Source: Dyella_D sp052115385
GTDB lineage: Bacteria > Pseudomonadota > Gammaproteobacteria > Xanthomonadales > Rhodanobacteraceae
Direction: 5' to 3'
Assembly (NCBI RefSeq): GCF_052115385.1
Contig: NZ_JBFRGP010000005.1
Location: forward strand, 62,001-126,000
DNA: 64,000 bases
Shown piece after piece: positions 27,833 through 36,085 of the stretch; positions within the stretch are counted from its first letter, which is position 1, and each line of letters starts with the position of its first letter. The translations under genes were made by a program, and so were the position numbers. Under the pieces are notes generated by a model. It was not told the origin of the DNA. It did no database searches and saw only the letters and a program-made list of their open reading frames with translations.

Positions 27833-28375
27833 CTACTTCTTCGTGCGCCCCAGTGAGGCCATGGCTTGTACGGGGGCATCCGGCGAGACGGCGGTGGTAA
27901 GCGTGAACAGTAGCTCGCTCTCATCGCCTGGGCGGGACCAGGTGTAGCTCAGTGTATGGATCGGGCCGGTCGGCGACATCTCGTGCTCGTCTTTATCGAC
28001 GGCGGCGGCCAGCGGTGGCGGGCTGGTGGAGACCAGATCCTTGAAACGTCGTTCCACATTCGCGTCGTCGGCGTGTTGCGCGAACACCGCGCAGATGCCG
28101 TCATCGCGCAACGACACCACGAAGCGACCTTCGCCCGGCCCTCGCTGCGGCCATGCCTTGCCCGGCGCGCCGCCGAGGAAGAAGTTGGCGGTATTGGCCG
28201 GCAGTTCCGGTGTCTTCGCCGCCTCGAACTCAGCCTTTAGCGCCATGGGCTTGGCGTAATGCTTCATGCACTTTTCCGCATACAGCTTGACGAAGAACGC
28301 CGCGGCATCGCCATCCTGGGCGAGCGCGGGCGCGGCGGTGAGCAGCAGGGCGAGGCCGATCGGCAAGATACGCAT
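27833..28375 (-). CDS. secreted hypothetical protein
   Basis: 180 residues with a clear signal peptide (MRILPIGLALLLTAAPALAQ). The mature part has AEKCMKHYAKP with a cysteine and a second cysteine in DDGICAVFAQ, which could form a disulfide. A bacterial immunoglobulin-free periplasmic fold is likely, but I do not recognise the family with certainty. It stands 59 nt downstream of the Pr6Pr-type membrane gene on the same strand. Confidence 0.75.
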   Translation of the reverse strand: MRILPIGLALLLTAAPALAQDGDAAAFFVKLYAEKCMKHYAKPMALKAEFEAAKTPELPANTANFFLGGAPGKAWPQRGPGEGRFVVSLRDDGICAVFAQHADDANVERRFKDLVSTSPPPLAAAVDKDEHEMSPTGPIHTLSYTWSRPGDESELLFTLTTAVSPDAPVQAMASLGRTKK

Positions 28376-28434
28376 GGTGGTCCGCTGGCGAGGTTTGCGT
28401 GCGCGCATTCTGCCGCAAGCGCGTGACGGAAGCG

Positions 28435-29094
28435 TCAGGCCGGCTGGGCCGTCGCCTGTGCGGCGCGGCGTGCCTGCCAGCGCGCCAGCGCCACCAGTGC
28501 CAACGCCACGGCGATAAAGAACAGCAGTACCAGCAGCGCATTCACCACCACCTGCAGATAGCCCAGGCTGGTGACGTCGAGGAAGGGATACGGATACCAG
28601 TGGTTCACCGCGCCGCGCGCCAACGCATAGGCGAAGTAGGCCGCCGGATAGCCCAGCCAGGCCGGGATCTGCCGCCGGCTCACCGCGGTCTTCGGCACCG
28701 CGAACCACCAGTAGGCGAGGAAAGCCAGCGGCATGACGTCGTGCAGCGTGGCGTCGGCGAACAGTTGCCAACCCTGCGGATGCCACAGCTGCCGCAGCAT
28801 CACGTTGTAGACCGCGCTCACCACCACGATGCTCATCGCCACCGCCGTGCAGGTGCCAGGACGGTTGAAAAAGCGCGTGACGCTTCCGCGAGGCCCGAGC
28901 GCGCAGGCGGTGAACGCCAGCGCCACCAGGATATTGGTCAGGATCGTGTAGAAGCCAAAGTAGATCCACGTGCCCGCCAGCGCGCTCTGTCCCTTCTCGA
29001 TCGACAACTGGATCGAGAACAGCCACTGCAGGATCAGCGCGAGCCATCCCAGCGCGGCGGCCGTGGCAGCAAACAGGCGAACACGTGTGGACAT
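28435..29094 (-). CDS. Pr6Pr family membrane protein (FAR-17a/AIG1-like)
   Basis: A 219-residue integral membrane protein with six predicted helices. GTWIYFGFYTILTNILVAL, LHDVMPLAFLAYWWFAVPK and NHWYPYPFLDV fit the Pr6Pr pattern, whose members are uncharacterised; some eukaryotic relatives hydrolyse fatty-acid esters of hydroxy fatty acids through conserved Thr and His residues, and a T and an H are at matching places here. It is downstream of and close to (20 nt) the TMEM175-like gene. Confidence 0.82.
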   Translation of the reverse strand: MSTRVRLFAATAAALGWLALILQWLFSIQLSIEKGQSALAGTWIYFGFYTILTNILVALAFTACALGPRGSVTRFFNRPGTCTAVAMSIVVVSAVYNVMLRQLWHPQGWQLFADATLHDVMPLAFLAYWWFAVPKTAVSRRQIPAWLGYPAAYFAYALARGAVNHWYPYPFLDVTSLGYLQVVVNALLVLLFFIAVALALVALARWQARRAAQATAQPA

Positions 29095-29114
29095 GCCAGC
29101 TCCGAACCGAACGA

Positions 29115-29750
29115 TCAGGCGCCCTCGGCTGCCTGCTGGCGCAATGCGTGGCGCCGACCCGCCGCAGCATACAGCCGCACCAGGAGCGGAATAAGCAGCA
29201 GCAGGAAATTGTTCCAGCCCGGCAGGAACCACGCACCGATAAAGGCCAGTGCACTGGCCGTCGGCAGTCCCCACGAGCGCCAGCGCGCGGCGGTCACTTC
29301 TTCCGGGGGCACGTCGGTGCGCACGTGCGGTGCGCGCAGTGCGATGGAGAACAGCCGGCGCTGAAACAGGCCGGCCACCAGCAGGGTGCCCGAGTAAACC
29401 AGCTCCGGCACGCGCGCCCGCGGATTCGAACTCATCAACGCCGTGGCGAACGGCATGAACGCCATCGACATCAGCAAGAACATGTTCGGCCACATCACCT
29501 TCGGGCTGTAGTCGTGCAGCAGGCCGAACACGCGGTGATGCGACATCCACAGGGCGCCGATCACCAGGAAGCTCACCATGAAGCCGAGCAGGCTCGGACC
29601 CAGCTCGGCCAGGGCGTGCCAGTAGGTCGCATCGTCGATGCTGCTGACGTGCGGCACGTGCACTTCGATGATCAGCAGGGTGATCGCGATGGCGAAGACG
29701 GCATCGGAAAAAAAGGTGAGGCGTTCGAGTTGCGAGGTGTTGTGGCTCAT
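29115..29750 (-). CDS. TMEM175 family potassium channel-like protein
   Basis: A 211-residue membrane protein. The first helix has RLTFFSDAVFAIAIT, the RxxxFSDAV(F)AIxIT signature that lines the pore of TMEM175 channels. Six membrane segments are predicted in one repeat; bacterial forms assemble as tetramers. A potassium-leak role is known for the family. A GGGGAACC ribosome site precedes the ATG. It is first in a probable operon with the Pr6Pr-like and secreted hypothetical genes. Confidence 0.9.
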   Translation of the reverse strand: MSHNTSQLERLTFFSDAVFAIAITLLIIEVHVPHVSSIDDATYWHALAELGPSLLGFMVSFLVIGALWMSHHRVFGLLHDYSPKVMWPNMFLLMSMAFMPFATALMSSNPRARVPELVYSGTLLVAGLFQRRLFSIALRAPHVRTDVPPEEVTAARWRSWGLPTASALAFIGAWFLPGWNNFLLLLIPLLVRLYAAAGRRHALRQQAAEGA

Positions 29751-30011
29751 GCGCTGCGGTTCCCCTGGATCGGGCGGGATGCTGCGGGAGGTATAGGGGC
29801 TTGTCCAGCGGAGAGAATGAGTGCGCTGCCGCTAGACGAGTCAGAGTTTTGGACCGCGCGAGTCAGGCCGCCTGATACTGCGTAGTCGCTACGATCTATC
29901 CCCATGAAAAAAATGAATATTTAGGACTATTTGGCGTTTCTTGCCACCCCGGGGCGCCCTAAGATGGGAGTCGAGGGATCCGTGCAGGATAAGCTTGATA
30001 AGGAGAATAAG

Positions 30012-31064
30012 ATGGGGCATCATGCGTACAGGGCCATCTACCCGATGGCTGGACGGAGAGGCGACATGAGCATCCATGGCCACGTGGCGATCATGGAAAT
30101 TCCCGCCGACGGTGACATCCGTTTCGGCAGCCGGCCGCTGACTTCTTTCATCCATACTCCGCACGCCGCCTCGCTCGACGTCGCCAGGCACGACTACAAG
30201 GGCGTGCTGCGCGTGTTTCGTCCTGACAGCGATGCCGAGTGGCTGACCAAGTCCGAGATCGCCGAGCTGGAGAGCCTGGCGAAAAAGCTCCTGGACGCCT
30301 CGCACCGCATCGGCGCGCTGGATCAACTGCTGCCCGCGCGCAAGTCGCCCAGGCAGCGTCAGGAAGTGCGCTACTTCGAACTGTTTGCCGACCTTGCCGT
30401 GCACGAGGTGCGTGCCGCCGAGGTGGCCGAGCGCGCCGGTCGCATGCTGAAGCGCGCGGACCAGGCCGGCTCGTCGCACGGGGTGCTGTTCGAGATCGAG
30501 CAGTACGACCCCGACGTCACGCTGCCGGCACTGCTCGAGGGATTCAGCCGCAGCCTGTCCGCCGAGATCGTCACCGAGATGACGATCGAGCCGGTCCTGG
30601 TCGCCGCCCCCACGCACACGCCCGCACAGGCGTCGGCCGCACTGCGCGACGAACTGCTGGGTCTGGGCTGGCCGACGTCGGCGGAAGTGGGCGAACGCCA
30701 TGGCAGCAAGGCGGGCAACAAGGGCCAATGGGCGAAGGACCGCAGGGACCGCGGCGAGCTCTTCGGCGTGTGGTCCGCCAACGAGCGCACGTTCCGCCAT
30801 CCCGACTTCCAGTTCGACGAGACCGGCGCCATCCGCCCGCTGGTCAAGGATCTGATCGCGGCCTTGTCGGTCAATCCGCAGTTCACGCCGGAGGCCGACA
30901 AGGGCGGCTGGCGGCGCGCCTTCTGGCTGCATGGCGCCACCCTGGCCCTGGCCGGCGCGAACGGCGCCGCGCGTGCGCCGGCGGATGTCTTCGTCACCGA
31001 GCCTGGCGCGGTGATCCATGCTGCGCGCGCCACGGCGGAGGCGGACACGCATGACGCATGGTGA
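30012..31064 (+). CDS. long Xre/MbcA/ParS-type antitoxin of a RES toxin, with N-terminal extension
   Basis: 350 residues if started at 30012 (AAGGAG 6 nt upstream); a second good start is 30066 (GGAGAGG, 332 residues). The last 150 residues match the organisation of RES-associated antitoxins: a helix-turn-helix-like segment (about 219-260; WPTSAEVGERHGSKAGNKGQ...ERTFRHPDFQFD), then a toxin-binding part (FWLHGATLAL...APADVFVTEPGAVIHAAR). The first about 190 residues are not part of ordinary antitoxins, which are 110-160 residues long. The gene overlaps the toxin gene by 14 nt. The family call is by pattern and neighbour. Confidence 0.7.
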   Translation: MGHHAYRAIYPMAGRRGDMSIHGHVAIMEIPADGDIRFGSRPLTSFIHTPHAASLDVARHDYKGVLRVFRPDSDAEWLTKSEIAELESLAKKLLDASHRIGALDQLLPARKSPRQRQEVRYFELFADLAVHEVRAAEVAERAGRMLKRADQAGSSHGVLFEIEQYDPDVTLPALLEGFSRSLSAEIVTEMTIEPVLVAAPTHTPAQASAALRDELLGLGWPTSAEVGERHGSKAGNKGQWAKDRRDRGELFGVWSANERTFRHPDFQFDETGAIRPLVKDLIAALSVNPQFTPEADKGGWRRAFWLHGATLALAGANGAARAPADVFVTEPGAVIHAARATAEADTHDAW

Positions 31065-31770
31065 GGACGCCTTGCTCGAACAGGTCGCGTTCGACGCGAT
31101 GCCCGCCACGATCTACGGCCGCGTGCATCCCGCGCGGCTGCAGGACGGCACGCCGGTCGATCCGCTGAGTTCCAACCCGCGTTCCACCGCGCGCATGGCG
31201 ATCCAGCCGGCGCTGGTGGCCAAGGCCCCGGCGCTCGGCATGTTCTACGCGGCCACCACCTCGGCCGGTGCGCTGTTCGAGGCGCTGCTGCGCCATGCCA
31301 GCATCTATCCGAAGCGCCAGGTCTACCTGCCGCGCAACAAGTTGAAGGGACAGCGGCTGGCGCTGGTGGAACTGCGGCGTCCGCTGGACATCATTCCGCT
31401 CGGGCTGCCGGACCGGCGCATCGTGGTTCCGGATGAGAATTCATGGCGTGAGACGCGCTGGCGCGAGCTGATCAGCACCGCCGATCATCGCGACACTCAC
31501 GCGGCTGCCCTGGCCGTTTACGAGCAGGTTCGCGCCGCGGGCTTCCAGCATCACGGACTGAGCTGGCCGTCGATCCAGGCACCGCATGCCCTGGTCTACC
31601 TGCTTTACGACCCGCCGTTTCAGCGGGCCGACTGGTCGCTGATCAAGACGATCGAGCTGGATACCGCGGAAGGCGAGACATTCATTGCCGACGCATTGGC
31701 CACGGCCGGATACGCGTGGCTCGCCGATCCTGCCGGCGGCGCCTACGATCCTGACCCCGATGCGATCTGA
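31051..31770 (+). CDS. RES-domain toxin
   Basis: 239 residues. RES (Arg-Glu-Ser) proteins such as MbcT and ParT act on NAD+ or ADP-ribosylate a target. The expected features are an N-terminal Arg-rich strand (GRVHPARL...NPRSTARM), the FYAATTSAGALFEALLRH helix with Tyr66 and Glu77, and a downstream HHGLSWPS segment supplying the serine. It begins inside the end of the antitoxin gene, preceded by GGAGG. Together they form a complete type II toxin-antitoxin module. Confidence 0.83.
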   Translation: MTHGEDALLEQVAFDAMPATIYGRVHPARLQDGTPVDPLSSNPRSTARMAIQPALVAKAPALGMFYAATTSAGALFEALLRHASIYPKRQVYLPRNKLKGQRLALVELRRPLDIIPLGLPDRRIVVPDENSWRETRWRELISTADHRDTHAAALAVYEQVRAAGFQHHGLSWPSIQAPHALVYLLYDPPFQRADWSLIKTIELDTAEGETFIADALATAGYAWLADPAGGAYDPDPDAI

Positions 31771-32115
31771 GCCGGAGCCCATCGCCCTGACGTATGTCAT
31801 GTCGTCGGAATGATGCTGGCGATTGGTGGGCCAGGTGTCGGCGTGATGAGATACACGCCATCACCAGCACGGTGGGCCGGCCTTAAGCGAATGCCACGTG
31901 TAAGGCACGGCACGAACGCCTGATCGCCCTTGTGGGCCATCGCGGTGCATGGTGAAGTTGCACGGCTCCACCCTATCGACGCTCATCGGCGTGCATGCAG
32001 GGCCGGAGATCCAAGGGGAACAACAGACAAACCGTCGACTACGCGGGCCTGACCGGCCTCGCGCGGCTGCTGGCGGCCATCGTTCGATCGACGACAACAG
32101 GAAGGGGAAGGCGGC
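31771..32115. other. 345-bp gene-free interval
   Basis: No convincing gene or strong terminator is seen. Short open frames on both strands lack ribosome sites. It should contain the promoter of the membrane-protein gene at 32116. Confidence 0.4.
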
Positions 32116-32649
32116 ATGGGTTTTTGGGGCGCGATGATCATGAGTTTCTGGGGCACGGTGTTCGCCATCGCCGGCATCGTCCAGCTCGACGGTGCGCGCA
32201 GCCCGTATCTGGCGATACCGGTGGCCGTGTTCGCGGCGTTCGCGGTCTATGCGCGCAGCGTGCATCAGGCTATTTCCAAGGACGGCCAGATCCGCAAGCT
32301 CACGCAGCGTGCGGAGAAGGTGGTGCAGTGGGCCACCATCGGCGAAGGCATCGGCATCCTGATCGCGATCAACGTGGCCAATAACGTCGGCCATCCGGAG
32401 CTCAAGCTCGCGGCCATCGCGCTGGTGGTCGGCCTGCATTTCCTGCCGATGGCGTATGGGATTCCGTTCTGGCAGTTCTACGTGCTCGGCGCGGCGCTGA
32501 TCTTTACCTCGATCCTGGGCATGTACCTGCCGCAGCCGATGGGCAACGCCTTTGCCGTGTTGATGGCCTGCGTGGGGCTGTGGATGGCGGCGCTGTTCGC
32601 CATGCGGCGCGAGCTGCGCGGTGCGTTGACGGTGTCGACGAAGCCGTAA
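32116..32649 (+). CDS. hypothetical integral membrane protein
   Basis: 177 residues with five or six predicted membrane helices, in order FWGTVFAIAGIVQL, YLAIPVAVFAAFAVYA, then after a basic loop (HQAISKDGQIRKLTQRAEKV) four more, ending in a basic cytosolic tail. No family is recognised with confidence. A GGAAGGGGAAGG ribosome site precedes the ATG. It is alone in its transcription unit as far as can be seen. Confidence 0.8.
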   Translation: MGFWGAMIMSFWGTVFAIAGIVQLDGARSPYLAIPVAVFAAFAVYARSVHQAISKDGQIRKLTQRAEKVVQWATIGEGIGILIAINVANNVGHPELKLAAIALVVGLHFLPMAYGIPFWQFYVLGAALIFTSILGMYLPQPMGNAFAVLMACVGLWMAALFAMRRELRGALTVSTKP

Positions 32650-32769
32650 GCAGCTTGGGTCCGGTACGGGCAGGCGCCGATGTGAATCCGTTCGCGCTCG
32701 CCGCCGTTGCATGACACGGCGGCGGGTTCTAAGGTCGGCGGTGGCCCCTTCTGCTGGTTATTGAAATAA

Positions 32770-32794
32770 CTTGCGATGGGTTTTCGATCGCAAG
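32770..32794 (+). promoter_or_regulatory. leader hairpin before the diguanylate cyclase gene
   Basis: A perfect 8-bp inverted repeat CTTGCGAT / ATCGCAAG with a 9-nt loop ends 15 nt before the ATG. It could be an operator or an RNA structure limiting translation. It lies in a short leader with no other clear signal. Confidence 0.35.
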
Positions 32795-32809
32795 CTGTTG
32801 CTGCTTCCC

Positions 32810-33841
32810 ATGAGCTACGCATCCATCGATTTCGTCACCCTGCTCGCGGATTCCGTCGCCGGCGCAAAGTCGCTGGAGGAGCTGGTCCGTCCACTGCTGG
32901 AACTGCTGCAGGCGGTGACCGGCCTGGAGTCCACCTACCTCACGCGGATCGATACCGCCGCCGGCATCCAGCACGTGGTGTACGCGCGCAACAGCTTGCG
33001 CCTGCAGATTCCCGAGGGCCTGGAAGTGCCCTGGGAAGGCACCTTGTGCAAGCGCGCGCTGGAGGAAGGGCGGCTCTATACGGACGACGTGGCCAATTGC
33101 TGGGCCGACTCGGAAGCCGCGATGGCGCTGGGCATTGCCACCTATACCAGCACGCCGGTGCGGATCGAGGACGGCACACTGTATGGCACGCTCTGCGCCG
33201 CCAGCGGCGAGCGCAAGCCGCTGGCCGATGGTGCGCAGAAGATCCTGTACATGTTCTCGCGGCTGATCGGCCAGCAGATCGAGCGCGAGCGCCTGGTGTA
33301 TGCGCTGCGCCAGGCCAACGATTCGCTGGCGGTCAGCGCGCTCACCGACGCCATCACCCATCTGCCCAACCGGCGTGCATTGATGGAAGACATGCGGCGG
33401 CGCCTGGCGGCGCTGGAACGGGAGGGCGGCGCGCTGGCGGTGGCCTTCGTCGATCTGGACCAGTTCAAGGCGATCAACGACCACTATGGCCACGAGGTCG
33501 GCGACCAGTTCCTGGCCGCGATCGGCGGCCGCCTGCAGGGCGCGCTGCGCGCGGGGGATTTCGTGGCGCGGCTGGGTGGCGACGAATTCGTGGTGTTGTC
33601 GCATACACCGCACGACGGCGATGCCGAGGTTGCCGCGATGGCGCTGCGTACGCGTCTGCAGATCGCCACCACCGGGCACTTCGCACTGCTTGGCGCGGCG
33701 ATCGACTACGCCGGTCCCAGCATCGGCATGATCGTCGCCACGCCGCAGGCGCACGACGCCGAAGCGCTGATCGCGCAGGCCGACGCGGCGATGTATGCGG
33801 ACAAACGCTTGCGCAAGAGCATGGCGGCAGGCGTCGCCTGA
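32810..33841 (+). CDS. GAF-GGDEF diguanylate cyclase
   Basis: 343 residues. The N-terminal GAF domain (about 10-165) is followed by a GGDEF domain. The active-site motif GGDEF at 256-260 is intact, and the inhibitory-site RAGD at 247-250 lies exactly five residues before it, so c-di-GMP feedback inhibition is expected. The GAF ligand is unknown. The start at 32810 has a weak ribosome site; a hairpin at 32770-32794 lies just upstream. There is no membrane segment, so it acts in the cytosol. Confidence 0.93.
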   Translation: MSYASIDFVTLLADSVAGAKSLEELVRPLLELLQAVTGLESTYLTRIDTAAGIQHVVYARNSLRLQIPEGLEVPWEGTLCKRALEEGRLYTDDVANCWADSEAAMALGIATYTSTPVRIEDGTLYGTLCAASGERKPLADGAQKILYMFSRLIGQQIERERLVYALRQANDSLAVSALTDAITHLPNRRALMEDMRRRLAALEREGGALAVAFVDLDQFKAINDHYGHEVGDQFLAAIGGRLQGALRAGDFVARLGGDEFVVLSHTPHDGDAEVAAMALRTRLQIATTGHFALLGAAIDYAGPSIGMIVATPQAHDAEALIAQADAAMYADKRLRKSMAAGVA

Positions 33842-33856
33842 CCGCCGGGGCGGACC

Positions 33857-34612
33857 TTACAGCTTGTACGCCTTGTGGATCGCCACGATCCCGTTGGTGA
33901 GGTTGCGCACCTCCACCTTGCCGAAGCCCGCGCGCTCCATCATGTCTTTCAGCGTCTGCTGGTCCGGATGCTTGCGGATCGATTCGGCCAGGTACTGGTA
34001 GCTGTCCGCGTCGCCGGCGAACAGTTGCCCCAGCTTCGGCAGCACCTTGAACGAGTGGAAGTCATAAAGCTTGGCGAACAGCTCGCTCTGCACCTTGGAG
34101 AACTCCAGCACCAGCGCACGGCCGCCGGGCTTGAGCACGCGGCAGATATCGGCCAGCGCCTTGTCCTTGTCGGTGACGTTGCGCAGGCCGAAGGCCATGG
34201 TCACGGCATCGAAGCTGTTGTCGGGGAAGGGCAGGCATTCGGCGTTGAGCTGGGCCCAGCGCAGGCCGCCGACCAGGCCGCGGTCGGTGAGGCGGTCGCG
34301 GCCGACACTGAGCATGGCGGCGTTGATGTCGCCCACCACCACCTCGCCCTCGGCGCCGACCACGGGCTTGAGCAGCGCGGCGATATCGCCGGTGCCGCCG
34401 GCCAGGTCCAGCACGCGGTCGCCCTTGCGCACGCCGCTGATGGCGACGAAGTGGCGCTTCCACAGGCGGTGCACGCCGAACGACATCAGGTCGTTCATCA
34501 GGTCGTAGCTGCCGGCCACCGAAGTGAACACGCGGCCGACGAGCTTCTGCTTGTCGTCGACCGGGACGTCGCGGAAACCGAAATGGGTGGTCTTGGGCTG
34601 CTGTTCGCTCAT
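33857..34612 (-). CDS. ubiE: UbiE/COQ5 methyltransferase
   Basis: A 251-residue SAM-dependent C-methyltransferase for ubiquinone (and menaquinone) synthesis. Family motifs: THFGFRDV, RVFTSVAGSYDLMNDLMSFG, the SAM-binding LDLAGGTGDIA, AMLSVGRDRL and MAFGLRNVTDKDKAL. Length and all motifs are standard. It is convergent with the cyclase gene (15-nt gap). The amidohydrolase gene on the same strand is 46 nt upstream. Confidence 0.98.
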   Translation of the reverse strand: MSEQQPKTTHFGFRDVPVDDKQKLVGRVFTSVAGSYDLMNDLMSFGVHRLWKRHFVAISGVRKGDRVLDLAGGTGDIAALLKPVVGAEGEVVVGDINAAMLSVGRDRLTDRGLVGGLRWAQLNAECLPFPDNSFDAVTMAFGLRNVTDKDKALADICRVLKPGGRALVLEFSKVQSELFAKLYDFHSFKVLPKLGQLFAGDADSYQYLAESIRKHPDQQTLKDMMERAGFGKVEVRNLTNGIVAIHKAYKL

Positions 34613-34658
34613 CCGCCTATGCTACAGGATGGCCCCGCGCGGCGCCCCGGCCACGGCC

Positions 34659-36011
34659 TTATCGGTCGAGCGCCTGGCCGTCCTGCTTGTAGATCACGCC
34701 GTCCTTCATGACGAAGCTCACCCGCTGCATGGTGGTGATGTCGTCCAGCGGGTTGCCGGGCACGGCGATCACGTCGGCATGGCGGCCCGCGGCGATCTGG
34801 CCCAGTTCGCCGGGCTTGTGCAGCAGCTCGGCGGCGTGGGTGGTGGCGGCCTGCAGGGCGACCATGGGTGGGATGCCGGCCTCCACCATGTACTGGAATT
34901 CGCGCGCGTTCTGGCCATGCGGGTAAACAGCGGCATCGGTACCGAAGGCGATCTTCACGCCGGCCTTGTAGGCCTTGCCGGCAGTGGCCTGGATGATCGG
35001 GCCGACCAGCTTGGCCTTGGCCGCGACCTGGGGCGGGTAGTAGCCGGGTTTTTCCGCCATCTGCTGCACGTACTTGCCGGCGGTGATGGTGGGCACGTAC
35101 CAGGTGCCGTGCTCCTTCATCAGCTTCATGTCTTCGTCGTTCATGAAGGTGCCGTGTTCGATCGAATCGACGCCGGCCAGCACGGCCCGGCGAATCGCTT
35201 CGGCGCCGTGCGCGTGCGCGGCGACGGTGTAGCCGTAGTCGTGCGCGGCGGTGACCACCGCCTTGATCTCCTCGATGGTCATCTGCGCGTTGTCCACGCT
35301 GGCGCTTTCGTCGAGCACGCCGCCGGAGGGCATGATCTTCAGCAGGTCCACGCCGTCCTTGTAATGCTGGCGCACGGCTTTGATCGCGTCTTCCGGGCTG
35401 TTGATGATGCCGTCCTTGGTGCCGGGGTCGCCGGCCAGATCCATGCGATAGCCGTCCGTGGGGTCGGCGTGGCCGCCGGTGGAGCCGATCGGCTTGCCGG
35501 CGGTGAAGATGCGCGGGCCCGGCACCACGCCGGCATTGATCGCGTTGCGCAGCGCGATGGACTCGTTCTGGTTGTCGCCGAGGTTGCGCACCGTGGTGAA
35601 GCCGGCCAGCAAGGTGCGCCGCGCATAGACGGTGGAGCGGACGGCGTAGTCGGCGATGTTCCAGCGGAACTGATCGGTGAAACCGGTGGCGCTGGTCTGC
35701 GAGGTCAGGTGGGTATGCGAGTCGATCAGGCCGGGCAGGCAGGTGCCATCGGCGACATCGACATAAGCGAAGTGCCCGCCCGCGGCGGCCTGGCGATACG
35801 GCTCGGGGTCGACCGCGCCGGCACGGATTTCCTTGATGCGATCGCCCTCGACGATCACCGTGGACACGCCAAGCATCTTGCCGGCCGCCGGGTCGAACAG
35901 GCGCGCGCAACGCAGCACGCTGATGTCATGGCCGCTGCTTGCGGCATCCGCACTCTGCGCGGCAATGGGGACGATGGCGGCGGCGAGTGCGAAGGCGAGA
36001 CGGACGGGCAT
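34659..36011 (-). CDS. secreted amidohydrolase (Xaa-Pro dipeptidase/prolidase-like)
   Basis: 450 residues with a signal peptide (about 1-23, ending SADAA). A metal-dependent amidohydrolase barrel has DSHTHL (binuclear metal ligands), TVRNLGD, LLKIMPSGG (the carboxylated Lys), AAHAHG and EHGTFM (His ligands) and FGTDAAVYPHG (the catalytic Asp). Homologous enzymes hydrolyse Xaa-Arg/Xaa-Lys/Xaa-Pro dipeptides or N-acyl amino acids in the periplasm. The exact substrate is open. Confidence 0.92.
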   Translation of the reverse strand: MPVRLAFALAAAIVPIAAQSADAASSGHDISVLRCARLFDPAAGKMLGVSTVIVEGDRIKEIRAGAVDPEPYRQAAAGGHFAYVDVADGTCLPGLIDSHTHLTSQTSATGFTDQFRWNIADYAVRSTVYARRTLLAGFTTVRNLGDNQNESIALRNAINAGVVPGPRIFTAGKPIGSTGGHADPTDGYRMDLAGDPGTKDGIINSPEDAIKAVRQHYKDGVDLLKIMPSGGVLDESASVDNAQMTIEEIKAVVTAAHDYGYTVAAHAHGAEAIRRAVLAGVDSIEHGTFMNDEDMKLMKEHGTWYVPTITAGKYVQQMAEKPGYYPPQVAAKAKLVGPIIQATAGKAYKAGVKIAFGTDAAVYPHGQNAREFQYMVEAGIPPMVALQAATTHAAELLHKPGELGQIAAGRHADVIAVPGNPLDDITTMQRVSFVMKDGVIYKQDGQALDR

Positions 36012-36085
36012 GGCGACCTCCTTGGCGGAAGCCGCATCCTAGGCAGACTCGAGGCCCGCCGTCATCCGCCCCTGCCGTCATCCAC

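Noticed and set aside
31949..32137. A 62-residue plus-strand frame before the membrane protein gene
   Set aside because: It overlaps the supported start at 32116 and lacks a ribosome site and any motif.
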